NCBI GenBank assembly: GCA_009746045.1
Contig: RPFO01000164.1
Coordinates: forward strand, 1,000,256 to 1,064,255
DNA: 64,000 bases
Direction: 5' to 3'
Origin: Mesostigma viride
Lineage: Eukaryota > Streptophyta > Mesostigmatophyceae > Mesostigmatales > Mesostigmataceae
Shown: positions 46,496 through 57,969 of the stretch, one piece after another
How positions within the stretch are numbered: the stretch's first letter is position 1
Layout: every line of letters starts with the position of its first letter
The notes under the pieces: model-generated
Told to the model about the DNA's origin: nothing
The model's database searches: none
The model's input: the letters and a program-made list of their open reading frames with translations, nothing else
Program-made: the position numbers and the translations under genes

Positions 46496-49400
46496 TCACT
46501 CAGTGCCCGTAATCTGCTTCAGGAGCTCCTTACGAGCATCCTCCTCCGCCTCCGCTTCCTGAAAAGACAACAGACCACACACAGGAGGCGGAAAGGATGA
46601 AGAAACATCGACCATGAGCCCATGAAACGGCAGATGCTTCAAGAGCAACGAGAAAGAACCAGAACAGCTGTCATGGGGATTACACTTTCACAATTACTGT
46701 CACACAGTTTGCTGCTACTACAAAAAAGGAAAAGAAACCTATGTTGGAGCTCAATGGATGGGGTTGAAATAAATTAACTACACCACTGTCATCGCAAGTA
46801 CTGCTGACCATACAGAATTCCCTAATGCCTGAACAACAAGATCGTCCACTGCACCTTCTAGTAAAGCAAGACATGCATAACCGCGCTCAAATGTTGGACG
46901 ATGGTCATGATGACCCGGGTTTGGAAGGGGCAGCAGACGAAGGCAGCAAGCCAGGGGTGAAATTAAGGGCGACTGGACCATCAAGTTCAAGGCTGCTGAC
47001 ACCTGTCACCTGGCTACATGGTCTTACTACCACTGGAAATGCTATTCCATTCCAATTCTGAGGAGAAGTATATACTCTGAGCCCTACCACGCAAGACAAC
47101 GGACTAATAAACATAACGGACTTGACCATCCATGTCTCTTACTTCCCATTGTTTAGACGACCAAGCGAGACACTTTCTTTGCCCAAAAACTGCGCGACAA
47201 AACTCGAGATGGTGACCACGGAGACGAGGCGAGGTCCCGCACCTCCCTTCTGTGCGCCCGGTGGCACACAACCAACGCGGCCAGGGCACAAAGCCTGGGC
47301 TCGCTCACCTTGCTGTAGAACCAGTGCCAAAGCCGCCTCACCTTGTAGTAAAACACGTGCCTGACCACCCTAACCTTGCAGTAAAACAAGTGCCTGACCG
47401 CCCTCACCTTGTTGTAGAACCAGTGCTGCGTGCCGTCACCGCCGTCCTCACGGTAGCGGGTCTCGGGGTTCTCGTAGAAGGGGTCCTGGAGGCATCCGCA
47501 GAAAGGGCCCCGCCGCGCCCATCACGAGGACAAGGTGGTCAACACCGCCCAAGACAACCACCAGGACCAGAGAGTGGCCGCAGAAACCGCAGGTATGAGA
47601 GGTAGGGGCAGGCCGCGGGGGCATGTGGGCGGGACTTATGAAAGTGGGCACGCTCGTGCATGGCACCATCGTCGACACGGTTCCACGCACTGACACAAGA
47701 TCGTTTTTGTGATATGAGCACAGCATTTCTGGCCTGCCCTGGCTGTCTCCTTAGTGCCATGAGAAGTGACCAGGTAGGGGTCCCGTTGGACCCCCCACGC
47801 CACGTGGCCCGCAGTCAGCACCACCCTGAGCCAGCACACAAGGTCGAGCCATGCAGCAACACCAGTCATGACATGCCGTCATGCAGTGCCGATACGGACA
47901 CGTAGGCAGGGGTTGTTGGTAGATCTGTCATGTGACTTTACTAGCCATCTTCTGATTCAGTTGCGCACCACAAACACGCAGACGACATGTGTTATTTCCC
48001 CCCCCCCCCACGACATTTTCCCAGAGAGGGAAAATGATGGTCGATGCCACTGCTTGATATTTAAGATAAAACGCTACCAAACATACCACGAGCCAGGTAC
48101 AGGCACCAGCTGCACTCCTGCCCACACCCAGCCCACGCCGGATGGCTCATCCCCTCACATTCCGCGCCGTCACATCACAAGCCTGTGGCAGCTGGCAGAT
48201 CATGGCATCCCGTAGTACTATTTTACAATGTCATTAAATTATTATACTAGGCATCATTACTTGGGCTAACATCAACAGTGATGGAGGCTGCTGCATCCCG
48301 TCATACTGGAATAATTAATACTGGACACCAACCCCATAATACTGGACACCAACCCCTTAATACTGGACACCAACCCCATAATACTGGATATCAACCCCAT
48401 AATACTGGACACCACCCCCATAATACTGGACACCACCCCCATAATACTGGACACCAACCCCATAATACTGGACATCAACCCCATAATACTGGACAAAACC
48501 CCCATAATACTGGACACCAACCCCACATGACCAGGTCAACCCCATGGCTTGCAGCAATCTCTGAGCTCTCCCCGAGCATACCTTGGTGGAGGCGGCTAGC
48601 AGGCAGCCCCAGGTGAACACGAGGGCAAACACCATGTCTGCAGGGGGTGGGCCGCCAAGCGGCGCGGGGGTAGGGGCACATTGCAAAGCCCGCAGTGCAA
48701 ACGTCGCATGAGCATGTAGATGTATCCAGATCTCTGGCCTGCTCTGGTTGTCTCACGGATATAGGAGACTTCCAGCACAGGCAGGGCGGCATGAGCACTA
48801 GGCACCTGTGGCAGCGGGGGTACCCACGGTCGCACCCCAGCGAAGGACAAACGCTGGGGACGGAAGGCAAACGCTGGAGGAGAACCTACACTGTGCCAGC
48901 ACATGAAGGGGAGCCAGCATGGAACAAGCGGGCAGGACCTACCGATCCGCGAGGCAGCCCCTGGTCGTACAATGCAAGATAACGTGCATACGAGACCCCG
49001 CGAGCAAGCCTGCGCGAGCCATGCCTCCACCGCCCATGTGCTCATGGCGGATACGTGCGCACTGACGGGAGGACGCAAAACTCTCCCCCACCCTGTCCTC
49101 CTAAACACGTGGATCAACTCCATGCTGCGTTCAAGTATTGGGCATTTGTGCCGTCTCTTCTTGCTGAACCAAGGTAGCCAAGGGCACGTCATAGAGGGCC
49201 ACGAGTCACCGCTGGAGGAAAATAGGACAGCCAGCATAACACGAGCCCTTTTTTGGCAGCCGGTAAGCAAACCCCTCTGGCACCAATTCAACAGTGCACA
49301 CGACGACCTAACTTCTGCCACACCCACCTCTGACGACCACCAACACATGCAACCGCCACCACATCATGCTGGTTGTATCACCGGCATGTTAACCCACAAG

Positions 49401-49714
49401 CCTCCCCCCCTCCCCCCCTCCCCCCTCCCCCCCCCCCCCCTCCCCCTCCCCCCCTCCCCCCCCCTCCCCCCCCCCCCTCCCCCCCCTCCCCTCCCCCCCC
49501 CCCCCTCCCCCCCCCTCCCCCCCCTCCCCCCCCCCCTCCCCCCCTCCCCCCCCTCCCCCCCCCTCCCGCCCCACGTACAGAAGCCCTGGACGGCCGCGTC
49601 GGTGAAGGCGAAGTCGGACGAGTCGACGATGGTCTCGATCGCCTCAAACGTCTCGTGTGCCAGCACAAGGGGGAAAGGGGCCAGCGAGAACAGCCGCGTC
49701 ATGCGGGGGGGCAG
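46496..49714 (-). CDS. Small membrane protein, probably plastid or mitochondrial, unnamed (5' end uncertain)
   Basis: Four minus-strand exons join in phase: 49714-49579, 48637-48582, 47485-47408 and 46558-46496 (TGA). Each has GT-AG borders (GTACGT, GTATGC and GTGAGG donors). Together they encode about 110 residues: LPPRMTRLFSLAPFPLVLAH, a hydrophilic stretch with two DS/DF acidic pairs, a hydrophobic helix (VQGFYMVFALVFTWGCLL), STKDPFYENPETRYREDGG, TQHWFYNK and a charged tail ending KELLKQITGTE. One clear TM helix and a second weaker hydrophobic segment suggest an organellar membrane protein. A candidate targeting exon, MYRTARGAGCLSTLPFILRK, lies at 50674-50568 and fits phase 0, but its donor (GTAGCA) is weak. 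I do not recognise the family. The donor of the third exon is reiterated downstream. Confidence 0.65.
47300..47425 (-). repeat. 33-bp repeat of exon end plus 5' splice site, four copies
   Basis: On the minus strand, TGGTTCTACAACAAG|GTGAGG (the true exon end) is followed at 33-bp steps by TTGTTTTACTGCAAG|GTTAGG, GTGTTTTACTACAAG|GTGAGG and TGGTTCTACAGCAAG|GTGAGC. All four carry a GT donor. The intervening 11 codons stay open in the frame of the upstream exon. Confidence 0.88.
48300..48532. repeat. 21-bp minisatellite (CCCATAATACTGGACACCAA)
   Basis: About eleven units of 20-22 bp lie in the second intron of the membrane protein gene, about 50 bp downstream of the donor of the exon ending STK. 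Confidence 0.95.
49403..49573. repeat. C-rich homopolymer tract
   Basis: About 170 bp of C runs broken by single T lie just inside the first intron of the membrane protein gene (G-rich on its coding strand). The repeat starts 6 bp after the donor at 49578. Confidence 0.93.
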
Positions 49715-50525
49715 CTGACGTGCCGAGATCCACGCAGGAGCGACCGCCACCATGCGCCCACAGCAGCAGCACCACCACCAGCAGCAGCAGCACCACCACC
49801 ACCACAGCAGCAGCAGCAGCACCAACACCAACACCATCACCACAGCACATGACCACGGACAAGTGCGGGGACACGACAGGTGTCAGCATCCACCCCCATC
49901 CCTTCTGCCATGCCTCTTATCAACTCCCCCCCCCCCCCCAATCAAGGCAGGCCCGCACCACTATGCCATGACATCCCATGCCGGCCAAAGACACGTCCAG
50001 CCCCCCCAGGGCGAACGAACGCACGGGGGCCGCCAGCATCACCTGCCGCAACCAGTATTACCTGCCGCCGCCACCGCTGCCACCACCATTAGCTGCTGCC
50101 ATCATAACTGTCGTCATCATCATCCACTGCCATCATCATGCCTGCTGGCCTCCTCTTGACCCGCAACCAACGGGCAGGGAGCCGCACAAGCATGCCACTG
50201 ACAAGGTGAGTATGGCGAGCAACAAATCCATGAGATGATATCTTGACGTTTCTTCTTCTTCCCTTTCTTTTTTCCTGCATGACATATTGCCCAGCCATGC
50301 CATCTAGGTACATGCATGCCAGTGCATGACTCATTCCCTCCAGCATGAACCACGTTGGCCTGATAGGCCTGCCACATCCAGGACCTCATTTTGCTATCAT
50401 TCCCCATGAGAACAGCACACGAATTAGAGCACATTTCCAACAAAGGTTGGCAATGGTATTTTCAGGCTTCCAGAGCATGCAAACATGCGCATGCACGCAT
50501 TTCCCATGGAGGCAATATTCCTAGG

Positions 50526-50562
<37 letters not shown>

Positions 50563-51814
50563 CTACGGCAATGGCGCGTAAACTTGACGGTATCCGGCCA
50601 GGTCCCATTCGAGCTTTCCTCAGGATGAAAGGCAGGGTGGATAAGCACCCTGCGCCACGAGCGGTTCTGTACATGCAGCGGAGCCCATTCCTTCGTAGGT
50701 ATGTCAGCTCAAAAGTACGAAGGATGCCGTGGGACTAGAGCGAGGAATGCAGCTGAAGGCTATACAGCACAAGGTCATCATGCCGCCCTTCCAATCCTTC
50801 GCACGGCGGCCGTGCGTTGACACAGATTTCAAGACGGTAGCAACGCGCGCAGGGCCCGGATTAAGCTTACCGCGGGTCTGCTTCCAGAGGAGATTTTGGG
50901 CAGCTGGCAGCGAGTACATACGCTCAGAGAGCGTGCGCGAACGGAAGGAGAGGGCTGCGAAATTCAAAAGCAACGACCAACAGAAAGCAAGAGTCTTGGT
51001 ACGCTCCAACAGCTCAATGTGCAGCAAACCGGTGGTGGCCCCACATAAACTCGACTATCCTAAGCGTAATGCACACAGCATGCGAGAATCTAATCATATT
51101 CAAAACTGCAATACGGCGGATGAAGTCGCAGAGCAGGACCCTACCCTGAGCGGTGCCTGGCTACGAGCCAACGAGTTAGTTAGCCCGTGAACGGCCGAAA
51201 CATTGACGCGTGCTGCCATTGCGGCCGCCATGCCTTACTGAGGAAGGTCTATGCGGCTGAAAACGCGAAGCACGGGGACCTTTCCTTAACTCTCCCAAAA
51301 GAGGAGAGGCAGGTGTGTCTATGGCGCTCGCGGGCTGCTAAGGCGGTCCCGAGGACACCACGAGCCACTAGCTACGTGCTACTGGTGGCTGTCTTGGCGT
51401 TAGTTTGGCGTTATTGTTCACTTTTCAATATCCCTTTTTACGTATGGGTATACGGTAGATGAGCGCCGCGAGTCACGCGACCCGACAGCGCTGTGAACTT
51501 AATGCTGCCGGACAAAGGTTTCCAGGGCCGTTGAAAGTGGGTGTAGCCTGGCCAGATTAGGGTTGTTATGCTTTGTTATGACTGGTTCTGACATACCTAT
51601 CAGGGTAACCTGGTAAATTTCAGGTGGGCGAACTTGGAGCACATAAAGTGGAACACAAGTCTCTGTTTACTTTTTAACTTAACACGATGGACCAGATAAA
51701 CAACTTTATGCCGATCGGGCGCCGCAGGCGAGTAGAGTGGATTAAAGCAGGGCCAGGCACGCGAGGTGAAGTCCAGCAACGTGTAGCTGCTCAGGCTGTA
51801 GGGGCTTCATAAAC
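49715..51814. other. Region between divergent genes
   Basis: It holds CAG/CAC trinucleotide repeats (49750-49850), a C run at 49927, a (TA)n microsatellite at 50529-50560 and the candidate targeting exon of the minus-strand gene (50674-50568). An open frame at 50729-51190 (+) has no recognisable family. Confidence 0.45.
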
Positions 51815-54800
51815 ATGGCGGCTTCATGCATGGTTGCAGGCCCCGTGGCCCGTGTGTTCGGTAATGAATGCAGTCTGAGGGAAACTTCCGTGAAGGCTAC
51901 AAGCTCTCGGTATGTAGGCTCGGGAGAAACGCGCGTGATTACGCGCATGTATGCTGTGGGAACGCCTTGGAATGCGCTGGAGCCTCCAAATTTCGAGTCG
52001 GTGCAGCATTCACTGCTGTACTAGCTAATTGACTTCACTACAATGTTATGACCTTTTTGAACCGTGCTTTTACTCCTTGCAGCCCCATGGGAAGTAGTTT
52101 CCTAGGATCGGGACCCGTCCCGTTGCGCTCCAGCAATGGCGCTGACTCCAGCCGTGCTATTCTCCAGGTACAGCATCTCCTAAGGCGTGGTATTATAATT
52201 GAACATGTGGAGAGAGTGTATGCCCTGCATTATCTTAGCGTCATGCCGTGTGACTTGCGGTCCGCCTGCGGTGCCAACTTGTTACTCATTTAAGGTCATA
52301 GTCGTCCATACCAAATACTCAATGGGCGCGTAGTATTGCAGAAGTACTCTACTGAGTCAAGTTTCTTGTATGTGTTCGTGTGTAGCAATAACGGCGACGA
52401 ATATTTCACAGTTCTTTGCAAAATTCAGGATTCCATTTCTGCTGTGCGTTGTTTTGGTAATCCGTTTATCCGTCATATTCGTCATAGCTCGGTATTTTTC
52501 TCGGGTCGAAAGGATTCGTCTGCATAATTTTCTGGCAGTGTTTTGCGGAGGTATCCCGAGATATTGACACGATGGCAACTTGCTACCAATCGCCGGTCTT
52601 TCCATGTCTACAGGTTAGGAATGCCATGACTAGGGATCAGAAGGCGGAGAAGATCGCCGTGCTCAAGGAGAAGCTCAGCAAGTCGATGCTTGTTGCTGGC
52701 ATGGACTACACGAACATGTCGGTACGTGGGATGACCAAGCTGTTGCTGTGAAGGGGTCACTTTTCCCTAGTCTTGACTAGGGATATCATGGACCGTGGTC
52801 CATGGTCCTTCACAATGTCCCATTAGCACCATTAGGCTTGCGCACGAGATGGAGCATGCGGGAAAAGGCATACCTTACTGCTAGGTTTACCCACGGGAGG
52901 TACCGTTATGGTTCACTACCAAGCTTGGTCACATGTCAGCTAGTTGCTGGGCAGTTCACATGGGCAGTCTGTTCTGTGTGTTTTCCCAGGGAGCAGGCGC
53001 CTGACAGGTCTGGAGATGTTGAATTGTGGTGCTGCACCCACTTTCAGTTGCATGCCTTCTGCCTAGATGCTGCTATCTAAACGCGAGGGACGGATGTCCC
53101 TTGTCCTCCTCGGACTACGATGGTAACAGCTGCAAGCAAAACAGATCAGGATTTGCCCTTGCTGTTGATGTAACCGTTACGTGCGCGAGCAAACTTGCCT
53201 GCGGCTGTCATGCTGCACGAATGCTAGCGGGTAGTGGGGTAAGGACCATCGCAGGGTGGGTAGGAGAGCGTGCAATCTATGTAGCATGCGCGGAGGTTGG
53301 ACTTCTTTAATTTTCAACGCTTGCTCACTGGCTTGTCTTACTCCCCCACACAGGACCATTGCCAGCTTGCCACTTGTTGGACTTGGGTGATATATAAGCT
53401 GATGTTTTCCGGAAATCAAAAGGCAAATCGTTCGTGATATTTGAATTTCCTTAATGTGCCAGCAGAGAGGGAGGGCATGAGGCTAAGGACCTGTGCCAGT
53501 GTCACATGCGTATGTGTGAGGTGTCGGAAGGCACTTGTCTGATGACCTGGCGAGCGCATGCCACTTATACACCAAGGAGTGTCGCACGTTGCGGGGCACC
53601 CCGCACAACCCGTCGTGTTCACCAAAGCCTCGCCAGGTCTCGCCCTAGGCACGTCCACGCACACGCACGCATCTATGGAATCAGTGTCTTATTTATGTGC
53701 ATGTGCCCGCGTATTCATTTTTCTTGGTTCACGTGTGCAGATATGGTTAATTTTGTGCCCATGAGTCCGTCAAGCTCTACTTGTGGAATTTTCGTGTTCC
53801 TACACAGTTTGGAAACACATTGTTTTTGCTTATGGGGAAACACATTGTTTTTGCTTATGCGCCTAGGCTCACTCCATCGTGCTGGTCACGCGATTGCAAT
53901 TTTTCTTTCTCGCTTCCCCTTACCAACATTTCGCGCACGTGGTCCCTGTTGTGCTTCCCTGGTCCTGTGTGTGTGGATTCGCCTGGTCTTGCCCGACCAC
54001 CCACATTTCCACGCTACTGCCACCACGCCACTGCTGCGGTTGTCCAGGTCAAGTACATGCAGGGCCTGCGCCGCGCGCTGCCGCCCAACTGCTCGGTGGT
54101 AGTGGCCAAGAACACGCTCGTGGGCGTGGCCATCAAGGACGACCCCAAGCTGGCCAAGCTGAACCAGCTGCTGGAGGGGCCCAAGGCCTGGCTGCTGGCA
54201 GACGAGGACAACGTGGCGGCTGCGGTCAAGGCGGTGCGCAAGTACGAGAAGGAGAACAAGGCCGAGGACAAGTTCAAGGGGGCGGTGCTCGACGGACAGT
54301 TCATCCCCGCTGACCAGATCACGGTGCGTGGGTGGGGTGGGGGGGCGGGGATGGGTGTGGGGGGAGGTGGAGTATAACCATTGGCTTGGCGTCGATGGCA
54401 AGTCGTAACTACTGTGACTAGGCGTTCCGCATGTCAGCCATGGCAGGTTGTGAATGCCATCGCATCTTTGCATGAGCAGTGACCTGGAATATGATGTTTG
54501 GTCGGCCGGCAAGGCGGGGTGCCGGTAAGTACCATGCCAGGAGAATTTTTTGCCGACCTGGTGTGTCATATGGCCACTAGCCAGCCAGGGTTGAACCTTT
54601 GGTTGTGGGGTGGGGGGAAAGAACGGGCAAGGTGTTGCACTTTCATTGGTATGTCACTCTATACAGTTTTAAGTTGTGTACCCTGCTTTGAGATGGCCTA
54701 GTGAAAATATGGGTTGAAACCCAGGTGAATCCCAGGGACCAGAAGTTCGTGGAATAACGCCCGTGCCCAGCCCATAGTCCAGCAACGTGACTGTCCTGAT

Positions 54801-55480
54801 GTAACCTACCCTGACGTAAGTTCCTTCGTCGTTTCCCCTCCCCCTCCATCTGAGCATACTGCTTTTCGTCCCCCGTGTAGTTAGTATTGTGCAAGGTGTA
54901 TTTAGGGTTGCTGGAGGAGTTCCACTTCCACTCGTTTCAGAACTTAAAAGGTCTGTTCAGTGTCCATGGTGCCCGTACTGGTGTGCCCAGCAGGTCGCTG
55001 CCTGGCTGGCCCTGCTGTGACCGCAAGCCCCTTGGATTGTCATTACCAAAGCCAACTGCCAGGCTGTGCTTCGCAAGGCTTTGGGCCGCTTCCTCATCTG
55101 TATCCGGTGTATGACCAAACATGCCTCACTAGTAGGCACACTGTCGACGTATGCATGCCGGTGGCCATCTCTGCTCGTGGCCCCATCTATAGCGTGCCTC
55201 TCACGCATACATGGTCGTGGTTGTTCCCCCGTTTGCCACCCCACCCCCCACCCGTTGTGTTGCTGTTATTACAAACCACCCTGCGTTGCGGCCCCTCTTT
55301 CAGAAGCTGGAGAGCCTGCCCACCAAGCTGGAGGTTATCACCAAGGTGGCTGTGTCCATCAAGATGGTCACCACCAAGGTTGCGCTTGGCATCAAGGCCG
55401 TGCCCCGCAGCGTGGGCTATGCCGCCAAGGCCCTGGCCGACAAGAAGGCCGAGGAGGCCGGCGAGCAGCCCTCTGCATAA
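51815..55480 (+). CDS. PRPL10: Plastid ribosomal protein uL10c (L10)
   Basis: uL10 forms the base of the L7/L12 stalk of the bacterial-type ribosome, where translation factors bind. Five exons join in phase: 51815-51909, 52083-52167, 52614-52721, 54048-54323 and 55304-55480 (TAA), giving 246 residues. The first 60 or so residues (MAASCMVAGPVARVFG..) are Ser/Arg-rich and look like a plastid targeting peptide. The mature part has MTRDQKAEKIAVLKEKLSKS, the typical uL10 start, then VKYMQGLRRALPPNC, VVVAKNTLVGVAI, LEGPKAWLLADED, FKGAVLDGQFI and LESLPTKLEVITKV, all conserved in bacterial and plastid uL10. The C-terminus is Lys/Ala-rich, as expected for binding L7/L12. The start ATG is chosen because it opens the only frame that joins exon 2 in phase. 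No breaks are seen. Confidence 0.95.
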
Positions 55481-56285
55481 GCACGCGGTGGTGCCACTGG
55501 GCAGCAAGCAGGTTGGTCAGGGTGGTCGTTGGGATATGGCGCATCTGGCGTGCGCTGATGGCACCGAATTGCCCCGGGGTGTCGCGTATCCCGTTCTGTT
55601 TGTGGAGCGGTGCTGCAGCAGCCCGGTGTTGAGCCTGTGTTACTTATGCCTGCACAGCACCTGCCTCATGGGCATGTGTGGTAGTGTAGGTGCCAAGCCA
55701 GAGTTATCAAGACATGGCATGCAAGGGCACCCACGCGATCTGCCAAGAAGCTAAGCCAGACTTGCAAATGGGAGTCACCAGCAACCAACCTTCTGGGGTT
55801 GTGAGACATGAGTCTTCTGTGGAGATGCTCTCCGTAGCCTTGGAATCAGATCAATAATGACAGGACAGTTGGCCGTCAGGTGGCTGTTCCACATGGAGAG
55901 CTGCGGGCACCGCGTGGTAGCAGAGCCTCTCCATTTGTAGCATTTGCAGCGTGTATAGAAGGGAGATTGAAGGTGACAGTAATGAACTCAGCCGGCATAA
56001 ATTGCCCAAAGAACTGGGCACTGCTGCAGACTGCTTCCATCAGTGGTATTTTGCCATACATAATAGTTATCCTCTGCCTGATGCAAGCAAGCATAGGGGA
56101 GATAATCCTAATCCTTGCTGGCATTACATATGGTTCTTGCAAGTTCCATACGTTTTTTCCTATCATTTATGAATCCATTAATAAAACAAGCGCCTCCCAA
56201 TGGGTTGCGGCCCGAGCGAATCCGGTTGATATTATTGAGACAATGTACCAGGCTAGCATATAATAGGCCAATATTCCTTGCTGCC
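55481..56285. other. Intergenic, nothing recognised
   Basis: Overlapping short open frames around 55880-56260 on both strands carry no family signature. The stretch ends where family I 5' sequence begins. Confidence 0.5.
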
Positions 56286-56478
56286 ACGAGCCACGAGGTA
56301 GCCATGGCTGATGGCGGAGCTCATAACTTTCACGTTTGGGCACCAAATTCGGCTGTGACTATCACAATCGCTTCGAACGTCTTTCTAAGACGCACACGCT
56401 GACATAATATTCCGAAGCTATTACTCAATATATGACGAGCAAACGCTCCTCGACGCAATGCAGCCTGGCGGCTGCTCT
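56286..56478 (+). mobile_element. Family I 5' end fragment
   Basis: CCACGAGGTAGCCATGGCTG is followed by the 140-bp 5' UTR and the first codons of ORF1 (GCAAACGCTCCTCGACGCAA). It breaks off at GGCGGCTGCTC and joins directly to a TTAA tail. Confidence 0.78.
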
Positions 56479-56640
56479 AATTAATTAATTAATTAATTAT
56501 CAACATCACTCCGTTACATACATGACCTCCCCACGGAGGCATGTCACAATTTAATTTAATTTAATTTTTAATCACTCCGTTGGGAGTCAATTAAAAATTA
56601 AATTAAATTATAACATGCCTCCGTGGGGGGGTCATGTAGC
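56479..56640. repeat. Large inverted repeat of LINE 3' ends with (AATTT)n arms
   Basis: After a TTAA tail and the start of a family I 3' end, the arms TACATGACC..CCACGGAGGCATG (from 56518) and CATGCCTCCGTGG..GGTCATGTA (to 56638) flank (AATTT)n runs. The centre CACTCCGTTGGGAGTC is the family I hairpin. Arms are about 50 bp with few mismatches. Confidence 0.8.
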
Positions 56641-56654
56641 ACATATTCCATGAT

Positions 56655-57885
56655 GGATGGGGTGGAGCGTCGATTATTTTCCACAGGTCTTCGACGTCCA
56701 CAGAACCGGCTATTTCGACATGCCACACATCAGGATACTGGAGCTCGTTTTTTATGGGTCGTACACCTCCCTTCGTGACATGTGCCAGCGCCTCCAACGC
56801 CATAATTGCCTCCGCAGCCAGTCTGACGGCCAGTTTCAGCACCGCGGACCTGACCTGACTGGCTGGTCCCGACCGCGCCTTCAGCTCGCCCTCTTTTCCA
56901 TCCTTCAGCGCGCTGTGCGCCGCGGACCTCTGGAAACCCGCCCCCCTTGACCGAATCCACCTTCCTCCTCAACCTCCAAGAAGCCCTCTCACAGCACGTG
57001 ACGCCCCTAGCTGCAGATGTGGCAGCTGTGGGCCGCACGCTGGCTGATGAGCTCCACCATTCCCACCGCCATCGCCACCCTCCTCGCCTCCACACACACA
57101 CACACACCTCCGCCTCCACCGACTCCATCACCGCCCAGCTCCGCGACATCGACCAGCGCCTCCAGGACAACGCCATCGCCATCAGATGCCTGCAAAACAC
57201 CGCAGGCATCACCGCCCTGTTCATTATTGTCATGGATCACGTCATGCGCCGGGCACGTGCGCACTTTACTGCTCTTAAGGGGTTCGAGCCCGGCTTGGAC
57301 ATCCTTAACGAGCGCGAGCACAGCGGGTTTAACAGTGGCTACCGCCTGGCTGACCTGATTTATGCGGACGACACCACCCTCATCGCGCGCCCCGAGCACA
57401 TTCAGACCTGGCTGGACTGTCTGGGCTTGGAGGCGAGGGCGGTGGGGTTGGAGATTAGTGTCAAAACTGAGGCGATGGTGATTGGAACCTCCAGTCGCCC
57501 CCCGCTGCCGCGCCTGCTCGACGGGACGGAGGTCCCCGGTTCCGTGACCGCTTCAAACTGCTGGGGAGCATGCTCCCTGACACCGCCGACGATGTGGACA
57601 TCCGCATCGGCCTGGCCTGGGCCCGGCTCCGCTCGCTCACCACCTACTGGTACTCGAAGGGCCTGGGCGAGCACCGCAAGCGCGTGCTCTTCAAGGTCCT
57701 CGTCCTCACGGTGCTTACGTATGGCGCCGATCGAGGCGTGGACATGTACACTGGCAGCTAAGCTAGACGGCACGGTTTACAGGATGCTCCGACAGGTCCT
57801 GAATGTAGGGTTTTCCAAGCATAGGTCATTGAGTATTTGTATCAGGGTATGCCTCGTATTTCCGACGAGTTCAGACGAGACTATC
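56655..57885 (+). mobile_element. ORF1-RT chimera: family I-like ORF1 fused to LINE RT by internal deletion
   Basis: From about 56850 to 57206 the sequence encodes ORF1-type protein (SRPRLQLALFSILQRAVRRG, ALSQHVTPLAADVAAVG, ITAQLRDIDQRLQDNAIAI). At about 57210 it switches in frame to reverse transcriptase (LFIIVMDHVMRRARAHF, YRLADLIYADDTTL, HIQTWLDCLGLEARAVGLEI), matching the RT copy at 36290-36600. The open frame 56947-57984 spans the junction. After a frameshift near 57535 it continues in another frame with LTVLTYGAD, the thumb. RT fingers and any endonuclease are missing, so the copy is not autonomous. Confidence 0.75.
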
Positions 57886-57968
57886 CCGATGGATGGATGG
57901 ATGGGTCACAAACAGTCCTACCGGGCTAATCCCGGGTATAACCTGTTGCAAGTCCGGTATGACGAGCC
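57886..57968 (-). mobile_element. RT-family 3' UTR fragment
   Basis: CCCGATGGATGGATGGATGG, then AACAGTCCTACCGGGCTAAT, match the region just upstream of the RT-family hairpin, in reverse orientation. The hairpin and tail are absent. Confidence 0.65.
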
Positions 57969-57969
57969 A

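Noticed and set aside
49364-49852. Pro-rich and Gly-rich open frames around the C tract
   Set aside because: Homopolymer artefacts overlapping a real minus-strand exon (49714-49579).
55876-56263. Overlapping open frames of about 96-127 codons on both strands
   Set aside because: No splice-consistent extension, codon bias or family motif; they overlap each other on opposite strands.
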